From: VRUB01 sp046758085
Lineage (GTDB): Bacteria > Pseudomonadota > Gammaproteobacteria > Acidiferrobacterales > SPGG2
Assembly: GCA_046758085.1 (NCBI GenBank)
Contig: JBHHZP010000178.1
Coordinates: 1-6,493 of the forward strand
DNA length: 6,493 bases
Reading direction: 5' to 3'
Shown here: one piece after another, positions 1-6,190 of the stretch
How the letters are laid out: every line of letters begins with the position of its first letter
Position numbering within the stretch: position 1 is the first letter of the stretch
Notes under the pieces: generated by a model
What the model saw: only the letters and a program-made list of their open reading frames with translations
The model's database searches: none
Told to the model about the DNA's origin: nothing
Position numbers and translations under genes: made by a program

Positions 1-53
1 TCTCCTACAGGGGACTTGCACCCCATAAGTTCATGCCCATGCTGGGCGTACAC
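1..53 (-). mobile_element. 5' end of a group II intron (partial, runs off left edge)
   Basis: Read on the minus strand, this segment starts with GTGTACGCCCAGCATGGGC and continues to a GGGGTGCAAGTCCCC hairpin. The first stem is GCCCA-GCA-TGGGC and the second is GGGG-TGCAAGT-CCCC. A GUGYG-like start, a GCCC/GGGC stem and a GGGGUGNAAGUCCCC hairpin resemble the start of domain I in bacterial group II introns; this comparison is from memory, not a search. The intron 5' boundary would be the G at position 53. The rest of the ribozyme and any intron-encoded reverse transcriptase would lie left of the window, so whether the intron is intact cannot be judged. A pair of unrelated hairpins remains possible. 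Confidence 0.5.
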
Positions 54-289
54 AATCATACTTCGGCGACCGTTTCGGTGCATCGGGGAAGTCGCCAACA
101 CAACCTGCCCGCCGGCCCCGTGCCTGTCGGAGATGAACACCACCGCAGCTCCGCGGATACCCGGCGCACCGGGAACAGTCACGGTCGGTGCCCTCGTAGC
201 TTAACAAAATGGATACCTAACTGTCCCAACCGCTTGGGCCACTGGCCGATGTAAGGGGTTTGTGACATATTTACGGCTGAGCAGACCTC

Positions 290-306
290 GGAAAACACTA
301 TTTTCC
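290..306. repeat. Perfect 6-bp inverted repeat, possible operator
   Basis: GGAAAA at 290-295 and TTTTCC at 301-306 are perfect complements around a 5-bp spacer (CACTA). The site lies about 85 bp ahead of the chosen start of the HTH fusion gene, a suitable place for a dimeric regulator, possibly the gene's own product. Binding is inferred; only the symmetry is seen. Confidence 0.4.
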
Positions 307-322
307 CAGTGGATGGCGCCTA

Positions 323-340
323 GGGGGTGCTTACGCCCCC
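323..340 (+). promoter_or_regulatory. Strong GC hairpin in the leader of the fusion gene
   Basis: GGGGGTG at 323-329 pairs with CGCCCCC at 334-340 around a CTTA loop, giving seven pairs including one G-U. No T-run follows, so it is not a classical intrinsic terminator. If transcribed it would form a stable hairpin about 50 nt before the chosen ATG at 393. The alternative GTG start at 327 would sit inside this stem, which argues against that start. Confidence 0.4.
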
Positions 341-392
341 GAGATTTGTGGTTTTGCCGCGGCAGCTCTGCATCGCGCGCGAGCGCACCGTG

Positions 393-1937
393 ATGGTCAC
401 TAAGACGCCACAACTTTTGACGTTGTCCCGCGCCGCCCGCCTTATGGGCGTTACGCGCGGGGCGCTTCAGAAAAAAATCAAGAATGGCGAGCTCTCCGCT
501 TTTGAGGGGATGATCTCCTTAACGGAGCTGCTAAACGCGTATCCGGATGCAGAAGCGCGGGTACAGGACGACTCGATGCTGGAGCGTGTCAAGCGGATCA
601 AGGATAATGCCCTCACCAAAGTCGTCCAAGACCGGGTGATTTTGCCTCATGCGCAAGTGCTTGCCGCGCGCGTGACGAGCCTGAGCCAAGAGCTCGCCGA
701 GGCGAACGCACAACTAGACCGCTACTCGTCTCTGGTCGAAGAATTCAGAGACAAGTTTTCGCAGCTCAGGGCGACCGGTGACACAAAACTGCAACCGGCC
801 ATACGCTCTCTGGAGCAGTGGCTTTTACAGAGGCTTGATCAGCAGTCAGAACCAACAAGGTCTCCCCCACAACTCCTGGTAAAGGATAGTTTCCTTCGCG
901 TCATGGCAGCACAGATACGCATAATACCGAGCGAGCACGAGTTTTTTCTTGAAGGCAGCGACACCATCCTGGAGGCCGCCCTGCGCGCGGGGCTGGCCCT
1001 GAACTACGGCTGCAGCAACGGGAACTGCGGCTTGTGCAAAGCGAGAATCCTGTCCGGCCAGGTCAAGAAAGTGCGCCCCTGCGATTACGTATTCAGCGCA
1101 GCGGAAAAGGCCCAGGGTTATGAGCTACTGTGCTGCAACACGGCGGTCACCGATCTTGTCGTGGAGGCGGCTGAGGCCGGCAGCGCGCAGGAGATCCCGC
1201 TTCAGAAAATCGTGACCCGGGTAAAGGGCACGCAACAGCTGACTGACGATATTGTGTTGCTTCATCTGCAAACACCACGAACACAAAGGTTGCGTTTCCT
1301 GGCGGGCCAGAATGCATCGTTGGAGGTCGACGATGGCCTGCGCCGAACCTACCCCATCGCAAGCTGTCCCTGCGACGACAGGAACCTGCAGTTTCATGTC
1401 AAAAGGCTGCCGGGAGACCCTTTCACCGATTACGTTTTTACCGAACTGAAACATGCCGGCGTGGTTTCGCTGGAGGGCCCCAGGGGCGAGTTTGTGCTAC
1501 GCGAGGACTCGCCAAGATCGGTGATCTTCGTGGCGTTCGATACCGGATTTGCGCCCATCAAAAGCCTGATCGAGCATGCGATGGCGCTAGATGTTGCAGA
1601 GTCTATGCATTTGTACTGGATTTCGCCGATGTCGGGGGGTCACTACTTACACAACCTGTGTCGTTCCTGGACCGATGCATTGGACAATTTCAAGTACACC
1701 CCATTGGTCGCAGCGAACGCGCCGCAGGCGGTAACTCCTGAGCAAGCTGGCTCGACGGAGCGGCTTTTGAGCCAGGTGGCTGATGATCATGCTGATCTCG
1801 GGGATTTCGACGTCTATGTCGCCGGACCGGAACCAGCGACAGTAACTGCCGAGTTTTTCTTTCTCGACCACGGCCTTCCGCCTGGGCAACTGTGCATTGA
1901 CCGCGGCCCCCCGATCGACGCGCCGGAGTCGGTATAA
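393..1937 (+). CDS. HTH / 2Fe-2S ferredoxin / FAD-NAD(P)H reductase fusion protein
   Basis: 514 aa from the ATG at 393. Residues about 9-48 look like a MerR/excisionase-type helix-turn-helix (LSRAARLMGVTRGALQKKI). A charged, helical, coiled-coil-like linker runs from about 60 to 150. Residues about 174-262 form a plant-type 2Fe-2S ferredoxin with ligands C207, C212 and C215 (C-x4-C-x2-C) and C247 in ELLCCN. A ferredoxin-NADP reductase fold follows: RTYPIAS at 318-324 is the FAD motif, and FVAFDTGFAPIKS at 379-391 the nucleotide-binding loop, with Asp where Gly is usual. VYVAGPEP begins near 475. The C-terminal part resembles CDP-6-deoxy-glucoseen reductase and aromatic-oxygenase reductases, which pass electrons from NAD(P)H through FAD to 2Fe-2S. 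No signal peptide or membrane segment is seen, so it is probably cytoplasmic. An in-frame GTG at 327 would add 22 residues, but it lies in a hairpin and the added stretch resembles no domain; the Shine-Dalgarno for 393 is weak. A redox-sensing regulator is inferred. Confidence 0.85.
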   Translation: MVTKTPQLLTLSRAARLMGVTRGALQKKIKNGELSAFEGMISLTELLNAYPDAEARVQDDSMLERVKRIKDNALTKVVQDRVILPHAQVLAARVTSLSQELAEANAQLDRYSSLVEEFRDKFSQLRATGDTKLQPAIRSLEQWLLQRLDQQSEPTRSPPQLLVKDSFLRVMAAQIRIIPSEHEFFLEGSDTILEAALRAGLALNYGCSNGNCGLCKARILSGQVKKVRPCDYVFSAAEKAQGYELLCCNTAVTDLVVEAAEAGSAQEIPLQKIVTRVKGTQQLTDDIVLLHLQTPRTQRLRFLAGQNASLEVDDGLRRTYPIASCPCDDRNLQFHVKRLPGDPFTDYVFTELKHAGVVSLEGPRGEFVLREDSPRSVIFVAFDTGFAPIKSLIEHAMALDVAESMHLYWISPMSGGHYLHNLCRSWTDALDNFKYTPLVAANAPQAVTPEQAGSTERLLSQVADDHADLGDFDVYVAGPEPATVTAEFFFLDHGLPPGQLCIDRGPPIDAPESV

Positions 1938-1971
1938 ACGTGTGTCGCCAGTATGGCCCTACCGCGCCTCG

Positions 1972-2006
1972 CGCGCCGGGAGCGTGCACGGCACGGAACC
2001 GGCGCG
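1972..2006 (+). repeat. Two-tier stem-loop between the fusion gene and cysG
   Basis: CGCGCCGG at 1972-1979 pairs perfectly with CCGGCGCG at 1999-2006. Inside it, CGTGC at 1983-1987 pairs with GCACG at 1991-1995 around an ACG loop. The tiers are separated by a symmetric purine internal loop (GAG opposite GAA). No T-run follows, so it is not a standard rho-independent terminator. It lies 35 nt after the stop of the fusion gene and 100 nt before cysG. It could protect the upstream mRNA 3' end, attenuate read-through into cysG, or bind a protein. Confidence 0.5.
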
Positions 2007-2106
2007 GCGGTGACCATTACCCCAAGGGGAGACGCACCATCAATAACAGGATATTCTCAATGCCACGGTTTTGGTGACTTATCTGCATCACCTCGAGCCG
2101 ACGCCA

Positions 2107-3525
2107 ATGGACTTTTTACCCATATTCTTGGACATCAAAGACCGCGCCTGCCTTGTCGTAGGCGGTGGCGAAGTGGCCGCACGGAAGGTTTCGCTGTTGC
2201 GCCGAGCCGGTGCGCGCGTGACCGTCACCGCGCCGGCACTGTGTGAAACCCTGGCGAAACAGGCCACGGAGGGACAAATAACGCATCGGCCGACTGCCTT
2301 CGCTGCCGCCGACCTTGGTGGTTACGTGCTGGTGGTCGCAGCCACGGATGACGCTGCCGTCAACCGCCAGGTCTCATCGGCTGTCCGTGAGCGCGGCATT
2401 CCCGTTAACGTGGTCGACCACCCTGAGCTTTGCAGTTTTATTATGCCTTCCATTATCGACCGCTCGCCGGTGCTCGTTGCCGTGTCCAGCGGCGGCGCCT
2501 CCCCGGTGTTGGCGCGGTTGCTTCGCGCCCGCCTCGAGACCCTGATTCCCACTGCCTACGGCCGGCTGGCAGCGCTGGTGGAAAAATTCCGGGCGCAGGC
2601 CAAGGCCCGCTTTCCCACGACCCCGCAGCGCCGCCGATTCTGGGAAAAGGTCCTGCAGGGACCGATCGCGGAGATGCTGTTTGCCGGGCAGGAGAAGGCG
2701 GCCTATCGCGCCCTGGAGCACGCTGTGGAGGAGACACCCGGTACCGGGCACAAAACGGGAGAAGTCTACATTGTTGGTGGCGGACCGGGTGACCCGGACC
2801 TCCTCACCTTCCGCGCGCTGCGCCTCATGCAACAGGCAGATATCGTGCTCTACGATCGGCTCGTGAGCAAGGAGGTACTGGACCTGACGCGACGTGACGC
2901 GCAGCAAATCTACGTGGGGAAGCGGCGTGATTACCATACCGTTCGGCAGGATGAGATTCACCAACTGATGGTGCACCTGGCCAAGGAAGGAAAGCGGGTA
3001 CTGCGCCTGAAGGGGGGCGATCCCTTCATATTCGGGCGCGGCGGAGAAGAGATCGATACGCTGGCGGAGGAAGGCGTACCGTTTCAAGTCGTGCCCGGTA
3101 TTACCGCCGCCTCAGGCTGCGCTGCCTATGCCGGCATTCCGCTCACCCATCGGGATTACTCGCAGTCCTGCGTTTTCGTTACGGGCCATTTGCAGGACGG
3201 CACCGTCAATTTGAACTGGAACGCCCTGGTGCAACCGCAGCAGACGATCGTGTTCTACATGGGGCTCACGGGATTAGAAGTACTTTGTCAGGAACTCGTC
3301 CGACATGGCATGTCGCCCGACATGCCTGCCGCCCTGATCGAGCATGGAACGACGCCGCAACAGCGAGTATTTGTTGGAGATCTCAGGACGTTGCCGGGCA
3401 TCGTGACCGAGGCCCAAGTGCATGCACCGACGCTGGTCATCGTGGGCGAGGTGGTCCGGCTGCATGACAAGCTCGCCTGGTTTGAGCCGATGCATGACAA
3501 CGACATCGCACAGTCCACTGATTGA
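2107..3525 (+). CDS. cysG: Siroheme synthase CysG (trifunctional)
   Basis: 472 aa, close to the roughly 457 aa of the enteric enzyme, and collinear with it. The N-terminal half (about 1-210) is the precorrin-2 dehydrogenase/sirohydrochlorin ferrochelatase: LVVGGGEVAARK near 16-27 is the NAD loop, D104 in NVVDHPE matches the catalytic aspartate, and S128 in VAVSSGG matches the phosphorylated serine. The C-terminal half (about 217-460) is uroporphyrinogen-III C-methyltransferase, with VGGGPGDPDLL, YDRLVS, VGKR, LRLKGGDPFIFGRGGEE and VFYMGL all present. Together they convert uroporphyrinogen III through precorrin-2 and sirohydrochlorin to siroheme, the prosthetic group of sulfite and nitrite reductases. 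It is cytoplasmic. The ATG at 2107 gives the family-typical MDFLPIFLDIKDR start; an in-frame TTG at 2071 would add 12 unsupported residues. The Shine-Dalgarno is weak (GAG at 2095-2097). It is codirectional with the fusion gene after a 169-bp spacer; cotranscription is uncertain. No essential residue appears lost. Confidence 0.95.
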   Translation: MDFLPIFLDIKDRACLVVGGGEVAARKVSLLRRAGARVTVTAPALCETLAKQATEGQITHRPTAFAAADLGGYVLVVAATDDAAVNRQVSSAVRERGIPVNVVDHPELCSFIMPSIIDRSPVLVAVSSGGASPVLARLLRARLETLIPTAYGRLAALVEKFRAQAKARFPTTPQRRRFWEKVLQGPIAEMLFAGQEKAAYRALEHAVEETPGTGHKTGEVYIVGGGPGDPDLLTFRALRLMQQADIVLYDRLVSKEVLDLTRRDAQQIYVGKRRDYHTVRQDEIHQLMVHLAKEGKRVLRLKGGDPFIFGRGGEEIDTLAEEGVPFQVVPGITAASGCAAYAGIPLTHRDYSQSCVFVTGHLQDGTVNLNWNALVQPQQTIVFYMGLTGLEVLCQELVRHGMSPDMPAALIEHGTTPQQRVFVGDLRTLPGIVTEAQVHAPTLVIVGEVVRLHDKLAWFEPMHDNDIAQSTD

Positions 3526-3605
3526 TGATAGCCCCGTCCCGATTATGCCTGGTTCGATTATGGTATGTCGCGAAAAATCCAAAGTGTGTTAGCGCGGTCT
3601 TGATG

Positions 3606-3935
3606 TCAGGCCTGTCGCGCATTCGGGTTTTCAACAAATATGTCGTCACCTTCGATCCTGAGGGCATACGTCTTGAGGTTTGCCTCGGCCGGTTCTTCCA
3701 GTGCCTCACCGGTGATGACGTTGAAGCGGCTGCCGTGTAATGGACATTTGACTAGCTCGCCTTTTAGCGAGCCGGTCGAGAGCGAAGCGTCCTCGTGCGT
3801 GCAGGTATCAGCGACCGCATAGTAATCACCATTCACGTTCGCCACGAGCACAGGGCAGCCCGCGATCTCCACGCGCTTCATCTTGCCCGGCTGAATCTCG
3901 TCGGTGCGCGCAACCTTGATATATGCATCGTGCAT
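3606..3935 (-). CDS. Small Rieske-type 2Fe-2S ferredoxin
   Basis: 109 aa. The Rieske ligands are complete: C45-T-H47, then C64-P-L-H67, with 16 residues between H47 and C64. The rest matches the small soluble Rieske ferredoxins of ring-hydroxylating oxygenases and the NirD nitrite-reductase subunit (CPLHGSRFNVITGEALEEPA). It has no signal peptide or membrane anchor, so it is a cytoplasmic one-electron carrier rather than part of a bc1 complex. The ATG at 3935 has a good Shine-Dalgarno, GGAGA at 3945-3941, with 5-nt spacing. It lies 75 bp downstream of the MFS gene on the same strand and converges on cysG with an 80-bp gap. The partner is unknown: no oxygenase or NirB lies in the window. NirD would fit the neighbouring siroheme synthase, but the sequence alone does not separate NirD from other small Rieske ferredoxins. 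Confidence 0.9.
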   Translation of the reverse strand: MHDAYIKVARTDEIQPGKMKRVEIAGCPVLVANVNGDYYAVADTCTHEDASLSTGSLKGELVKCPLHGSRFNVITGEALEEPAEANLKTYALRIEGDDIFVENPNARQA

Positions 3936-3965
3936 GCCCGTCTCCGGTGCTTAGCTGGCGGTCCC

Positions 3966-3971
3966 ATTGTA
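3966..3971 (-). promoter_or_regulatory. Possible -10 box for the Rieske gene
   Basis: TACAAT on the minus strand lies 30 bp upstream of the Rieske ATG, in the 75-bp gap after the MFS gene. It differs from TATAAT at one position. I see no matching -35 box at 16-18 bp, so this is tentative. If real, the Rieske gene could be transcribed independently of the MFS gene. Confidence 0.25.
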
Positions 3972-4010
3972 TCAGCTCCTATACCGCCTCACGCTGCAAG
4001 CTAACGCAAT

Positions 4011-5237
4011 TTAACCCGAAGCCGGCAAATTCCGACCCGTGCTGTATAGATACCCGGCGGCGGCCACGGTACAGCCCAGGCCGAACAACCCGACTGTTGC
4101 CGGCGCACCGAGTGGCTGCGCAAGCGCGCCTGCAAGCAGGCTCCCCAATGGCATTAAGCCGATGAAGATCATCGAAAACAGTGACATCACACGGCCACGT
4201 AATCTGTCATCCACAGTAAGCTGGATAAGGGTATTGGTGGAGGCAGCCGTGGTCGTGTGCGCGAAACCGGCAAACACCAGAATCGGCAATGCCAGTGCCA
4301 ATGTATCGACAAACGAAAACACCAGCACACAGATCCCGGCCCCCACGGCGGCTACACCGATGCTACGCTCGAGCCCATCACCGGAGAGCCGGTAAGCGAG
4401 TCGCAGTGCGCCGGCCAACGCGCCCATCCCGATTGCGGCCAGTAACAGCCCCAGGGTCTTCGGTCCGCCACTGAACGTCTCCTTGGCAAAGACTGGCATC
4501 AGTACGGTCACTGATGCCGCCACCAGGCTGATCATGCCTACTACCAGCAGGCCGGCGCGTATCCGCGGCTGTCGCCAGGCGAACTCCAGCCCCTGCAGCA
4601 GGTGCCCGTAGACGGAGCCCGCTGCTGGCGCGGCCGGCCTCTCGACCACACGTATCATTAGCAACGCCACCAGAACGGCCGCGAAGCTTGCGGCGTTGAC
4701 CAGGAAAACCGTGCCTTCGCCGTAGAACGCCACCAGCCAACCGGCAATAGATGGGCCCACGAAACGCGCAACATTAAACACACTAGAGTTCAATGGGATC
4801 GCATTCGGCAGGTCCTCGCGCGGCACCAGCTCGGTGATAAAGGCGTGCCTTGCCGGCATTTCGAAGGCGTGGACCACCCCTAGAATCAACGCGAGCACCA
4901 CGATTTGCCAGGCGCTAATCCAGCCCCCGAACGTGAGCAACGCCAGTACAGCCGCATGAACCATCGCCGCCGTGTGTCCTGCGATTAACAGTTTTCGCCG
5001 CCGGTAGCGGTCGGCGGCCACACCACCGAGCAGGCCGAGCACGAGCACGGGTGCCAGGCTGCAAAAAGCGACAAGGCCCAGCATGAAGCTCGAGTTTGTC
5101 AGCCGGTAAACGAGCCAGGCCTGGGCCACCGTCTGCATCCACGTACCGTGCAGCGACACCAGCTGGCCGAAGAAGTAGAGACGGTAATTGCGGTGCCTGA
5201 GGGAACGAAAAGTCTGCCGGAAGGCACTCGCCGGCAT
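4011..5237 (-). CDS. MFS exporter, EntS-like (MFS_3 type)
   Basis: 408 aa, a usual length for a 12-helix major facilitator protein. The start FRSLRHRNYRLYFFGQLVSL followed by GTWMQTVAQAWLVY is typical of the MFS_3/EntS group. The cytoplasmic motif A between helices 2 and 3 is GGVAADRYRRRK near residues 71-82. Hydrophobic segments run throughout, with a central loop near ERPAAPAAGSVYGHLLQGLEF and a second motif-A-like DDRLRGRVMSLF in the C-terminal half. Family members export siderophores, drugs or metabolites by proton antiport at the inner membrane; the substrate cannot be read from this sequence. The ATG at 5237 fits the family N-terminus. An in-frame TTG at 5261 would add eight residues, and neither start has a clear Shine-Dalgarno. 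It lies 90 bp downstream of the DsrC-like gene on the same strand, so the two may form an operon. Confidence 0.88.
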   Translation of the reverse strand: MPASAFRQTFRSLRHRNYRLYFFGQLVSLHGTWMQTVAQAWLVYRLTNSSFMLGLVAFCSLAPVLVLGLLGGVAADRYRRRKLLIAGHTAAMVHAAVLALLTFGGWISAWQIVVLALILGVVHAFEMPARHAFITELVPREDLPNAIPLNSSVFNVARFVGPSIAGWLVAFYGEGTVFLVNAASFAAVLVALLMIRVVERPAAPAAGSVYGHLLQGLEFAWRQPRIRAGLLVVGMISLVAASVTVLMPVFAKETFSGGPKTLGLLLAAIGMGALAGALRLAYRLSGDGLERSIGVAAVGAGICVLVFSFVDTLALALPILVFAGFAHTTTAASTNTLIQLTVDDRLRGRVMSLFSMIFIGLMPLGSLLAGALAQPLGAPATVGLFGLGCTVAAAGYLYSTGRNLPASG

Positions 5238-5264
5238 GGGTTCAGTCTGCGCCGAGCACAATCA

Positions 5265-5283
5265 CCGGCGTCAGACGGGCCGG
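5265..5283. repeat. Short inverted repeat between the DsrC-like and MFS genes
   Basis: CCGGC at 5265-5269 pairs with GCCGG at 5279-5283 across a 9-nt loop. On the minus strand no T-run follows, so terminator function is not supported. It is the only symmetry I noticed in this 90-bp gap. Confidence 0.2.
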
Positions 5284-5327
5284 GTAAGTCGTGCGTCTAT
5301 CGGGTCGCGCGCGCAAGAACCAGAAGC

Positions 5328-5693
5328 TTACTGCGAGCTCCCGAAGGAGGGGTCCACGCTGTAGTGAGGTACCGGCAGCCCGGCGATTCGACTCGCTTGC
5401 GTGACGGGCCCCTTTGGGAACAGGCGGTAAAGATACTTACGACCACCTTTGTCGGAGTACTCTTTCTCAAGCACCTCGGTCAGCTTGCGCGCATTGGGCG
5501 TTTCCCCATGCTCCATGTAGTACCTGCGCAAAAAGTGCACTATCTTCCAATGCGCCTCGGTCATCTCGAGCCCTTCCTTCTGTGCGAGTGACGAGCCTAC
5601 GCTTTCGTCCCATACGTCCAGATCCATCAGGTTCGCCTCGACGTCTTTGTCGGCGGTATCCTTGTTGACGATAAACTTCATGATATCTGTCAT
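5328..5693 (-). CDS. DsrC/TusE-family protein lacking both redox cysteines
   Basis: 121 aa. The body is clearly DsrC/TusE: VWDESVG, LEMTEAHWKIVHFLRRYYMEH, and KYLYRLFPKGPVTQASRIAGLP near residues 86-107. In DsrC two cysteines 11 residues apart on the C-terminal arm carry sulfur, and TusE keeps only the penultimate one. Here the aligned positions are S101 and S112, exactly 11 apart, and the protein has no cysteine anywhere. Family members normally stop one residue after the last cysteine, whereas this one continues with DPSFGSSQ. It therefore cannot form the DsrC trisulfide or a TusE persulfide. A non-catalytic, perhaps DNA- or protein-binding role is inferred; cysteine-poor regulatory paralogues (called RspA) have been described in sulfur oxidisers. 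The ATG at 5693 has GGAGG at 5706-5702 with 8-nt spacing. An upstream GTG at 5708 would contain that Shine-Dalgarno. It is probably cotranscribed with the MFS gene. Confidence 0.9.
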   Translation of the reverse strand: MTDIMKFIVNKDTADKDVEANLMDLDVWDESVGSSLAQKEGLEMTEAHWKIVHFLRRYYMEHGETPNARKLTEVLEKEYSDKGGRKYLYRLFPKGPVTQASRIAGLPVPHYSVDPSFGSSQ

Positions 5694-5701
5694 CGTTCTG
5701 A

Positions 5702-5706
5702 CCTCC
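5702..5706 (-). promoter_or_regulatory. Shine-Dalgarno that fixes the DsrC-like start
   Basis: GGAGG on the minus strand, 8 nt before the ATG at 5693. It is the strongest ribosome binding site in the window and decides for 5693 over the in-frame GTG at 5708. Confidence 0.75.
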
Positions 5707-5813
5707 ACAGATCCACGGCCTTGCGCGCCGTACGGACCGGGAATCGCAAGTCTGTGCCAGCGTAAAACAGAACAGCCGCATGCCTAAACGAACGGGCCGA
5801 CTGTCGCCGGTAA

Positions 5814-5819
5814 AGTATA
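5814..5819 (-). promoter_or_regulatory. Possible -10 box for the DsrC-like gene
   Basis: TATACT on the minus strand differs from TATAAT at one position and would give a leader of about 115 nt ahead of the ATG at 5693. No good -35 is seen at 16-18 bp, so an activator or another sigma factor would be needed. Confidence 0.25.
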
Positions 5820-6064
5820 CCGCACTCCACTGCTGTTCCATAAAGTCCCACCCTAACGATCGTGTGTTTCCGAGACCGTTATAAGCCCGAGGTGCCGGGA
5901 TTGGGGCAGCGGTGACCGCGTTCCCCGAGTCTGAACGATTGCAGCGCAGCTCACAATTTACGCTCACGGCCATTCGCCTGTGCGTGGGCGCCACAACGAC
6001 CGTAACGTGCTGATTTCGAAAAGCAAGCCCAACAACTGCCGCAAATGCCGGGAAGCATAATGGC

Positions 6065-6081
6065 GCCGGCCACTTGCCGGC
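6065..6081. repeat. GCCGGC hairpin/dyad upstream of the S24 gene
   Basis: GCCGGC at 6065-6070 and 6076-6081 flank CACTT. Each arm is itself a palindrome, so they are both direct and inverted repeats. An alternative pairing of GGCGC at 6062-6066 with GCGCC at 6093-6097 overlaps it. The repeat ends 36 bp before the TATAAT at 6118, a plausible operator position. Confidence 0.35.
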
Positions 6082-6117
6082 TATACACCATAGCGCCTAT
6101 CGGCCAAAATTCTATAT

Positions 6118-6123
6118 TATAAT
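6118..6123 (+). promoter_or_regulatory. Perfect TATAAT -10 box, candidate promoter of the S24 gene
   Basis: TATAAT in an AT-rich patch within GC-rich DNA, about 100 bp upstream of the S24 ATG. It sits in the palindrome ATTATAAT (6116-6123), so a -10 can be read on either strand. No TTGACA-like -35 is present at 16-18 bp. Confidence 0.35.
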
Positions 6124-6190
6124 GTTCATTTTCTTGCGCAGCGGCGCGTAACAGCACACTACCCCGGAAGGCCGACGAGCTTGCGAATCC

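Larger units (their letters stand above)
54..392. other. Gene-poor leader region between the intron end and the fusion gene
   Basis: No convincing gene is seen in these 339 bases. Short open frames exist on both strands but none resembles a family I know. One minus-strand frame begins at a GTG at 182 and stays open across the presumed intron boundary. GGCGAC at 65-70 can pair with GTCGCC at 91-96. Around 186-214 the plus strand resembles the 5' quarter of a tRNA, but no complete cloverleaf follows. The right end holds two clear inverted repeats, listed separately. No good sigma-70 promoter was found, although one must lie here or further left. Confidence 0.5.
5709..6190. other. Long divergent intergenic region
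   Basis: No gene is supported here. Open frames on the minus strand are extensions of the alternative frame of the DsrC-like gene and resemble nothing known. The stretch holds promoter candidates facing each way (5814-5819 minus, 6118-6123 plus) and several dyads: GCGGTGACCGC at 5909-5919, flanked by GGGG at 5903-5906 and CCCC at 5923-5926; TTTCGAAA at 6014-6021; and GCCGGC-CACTT-GCCGGC at 6065-6081. For a compact genome it is long enough for two regulated promoters or a small RNA. Confidence 0.5.

Noticed and set aside
186..214. tRNA-like 5' quarter (GCCCTCGTAGCTTAAC...GGATA) on the plus strand
   Set aside because: The D stem cannot close properly and no anticodon arm, T arm (GGTTCGA) or 3' acceptor follows. 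At most it is a remnant.
327..392. GTG start at 327 for the fusion protein (22 extra residues)
   Set aside because: The GTG lies within a stable hairpin, has no properly spaced Shine-Dalgarno, and the extra residues show no domain. The HTH begins directly after the ATG at 393.
2071..2106. TTG start at 2071 for cysG
   Set aside because: CysG proteins characteristically start MDxLPIF, which matches the ATG at 2107.
2374..3087. 237-codon open frame on the minus strand inside cysG
   Set aside because: It lies antisense to strongly supported cysG coding sequence, resembles no family, and is expected by chance in GC-rich DNA.
3526..3605. Bidirectional terminator between convergent cysG and the Rieske gene
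   Set aside because: No GC stem followed by a T-run is visible on either strand. The CAGGCCTG palindrome at 3607-3614 is too short to count.
5838..5843. -35 box for the TATACT at 5814-5819
   Set aside because: TTATGG at 18-bp spacing matches TTGACA at only two positions.
5467..5994. 175-codon minus-strand frame covering the DsrC-like 5' part and its upstream region
   Set aside because: It overlaps the DsrC-like gene in another frame, has Arg/Ser-rich low-information sequence, and has no family resemblance.
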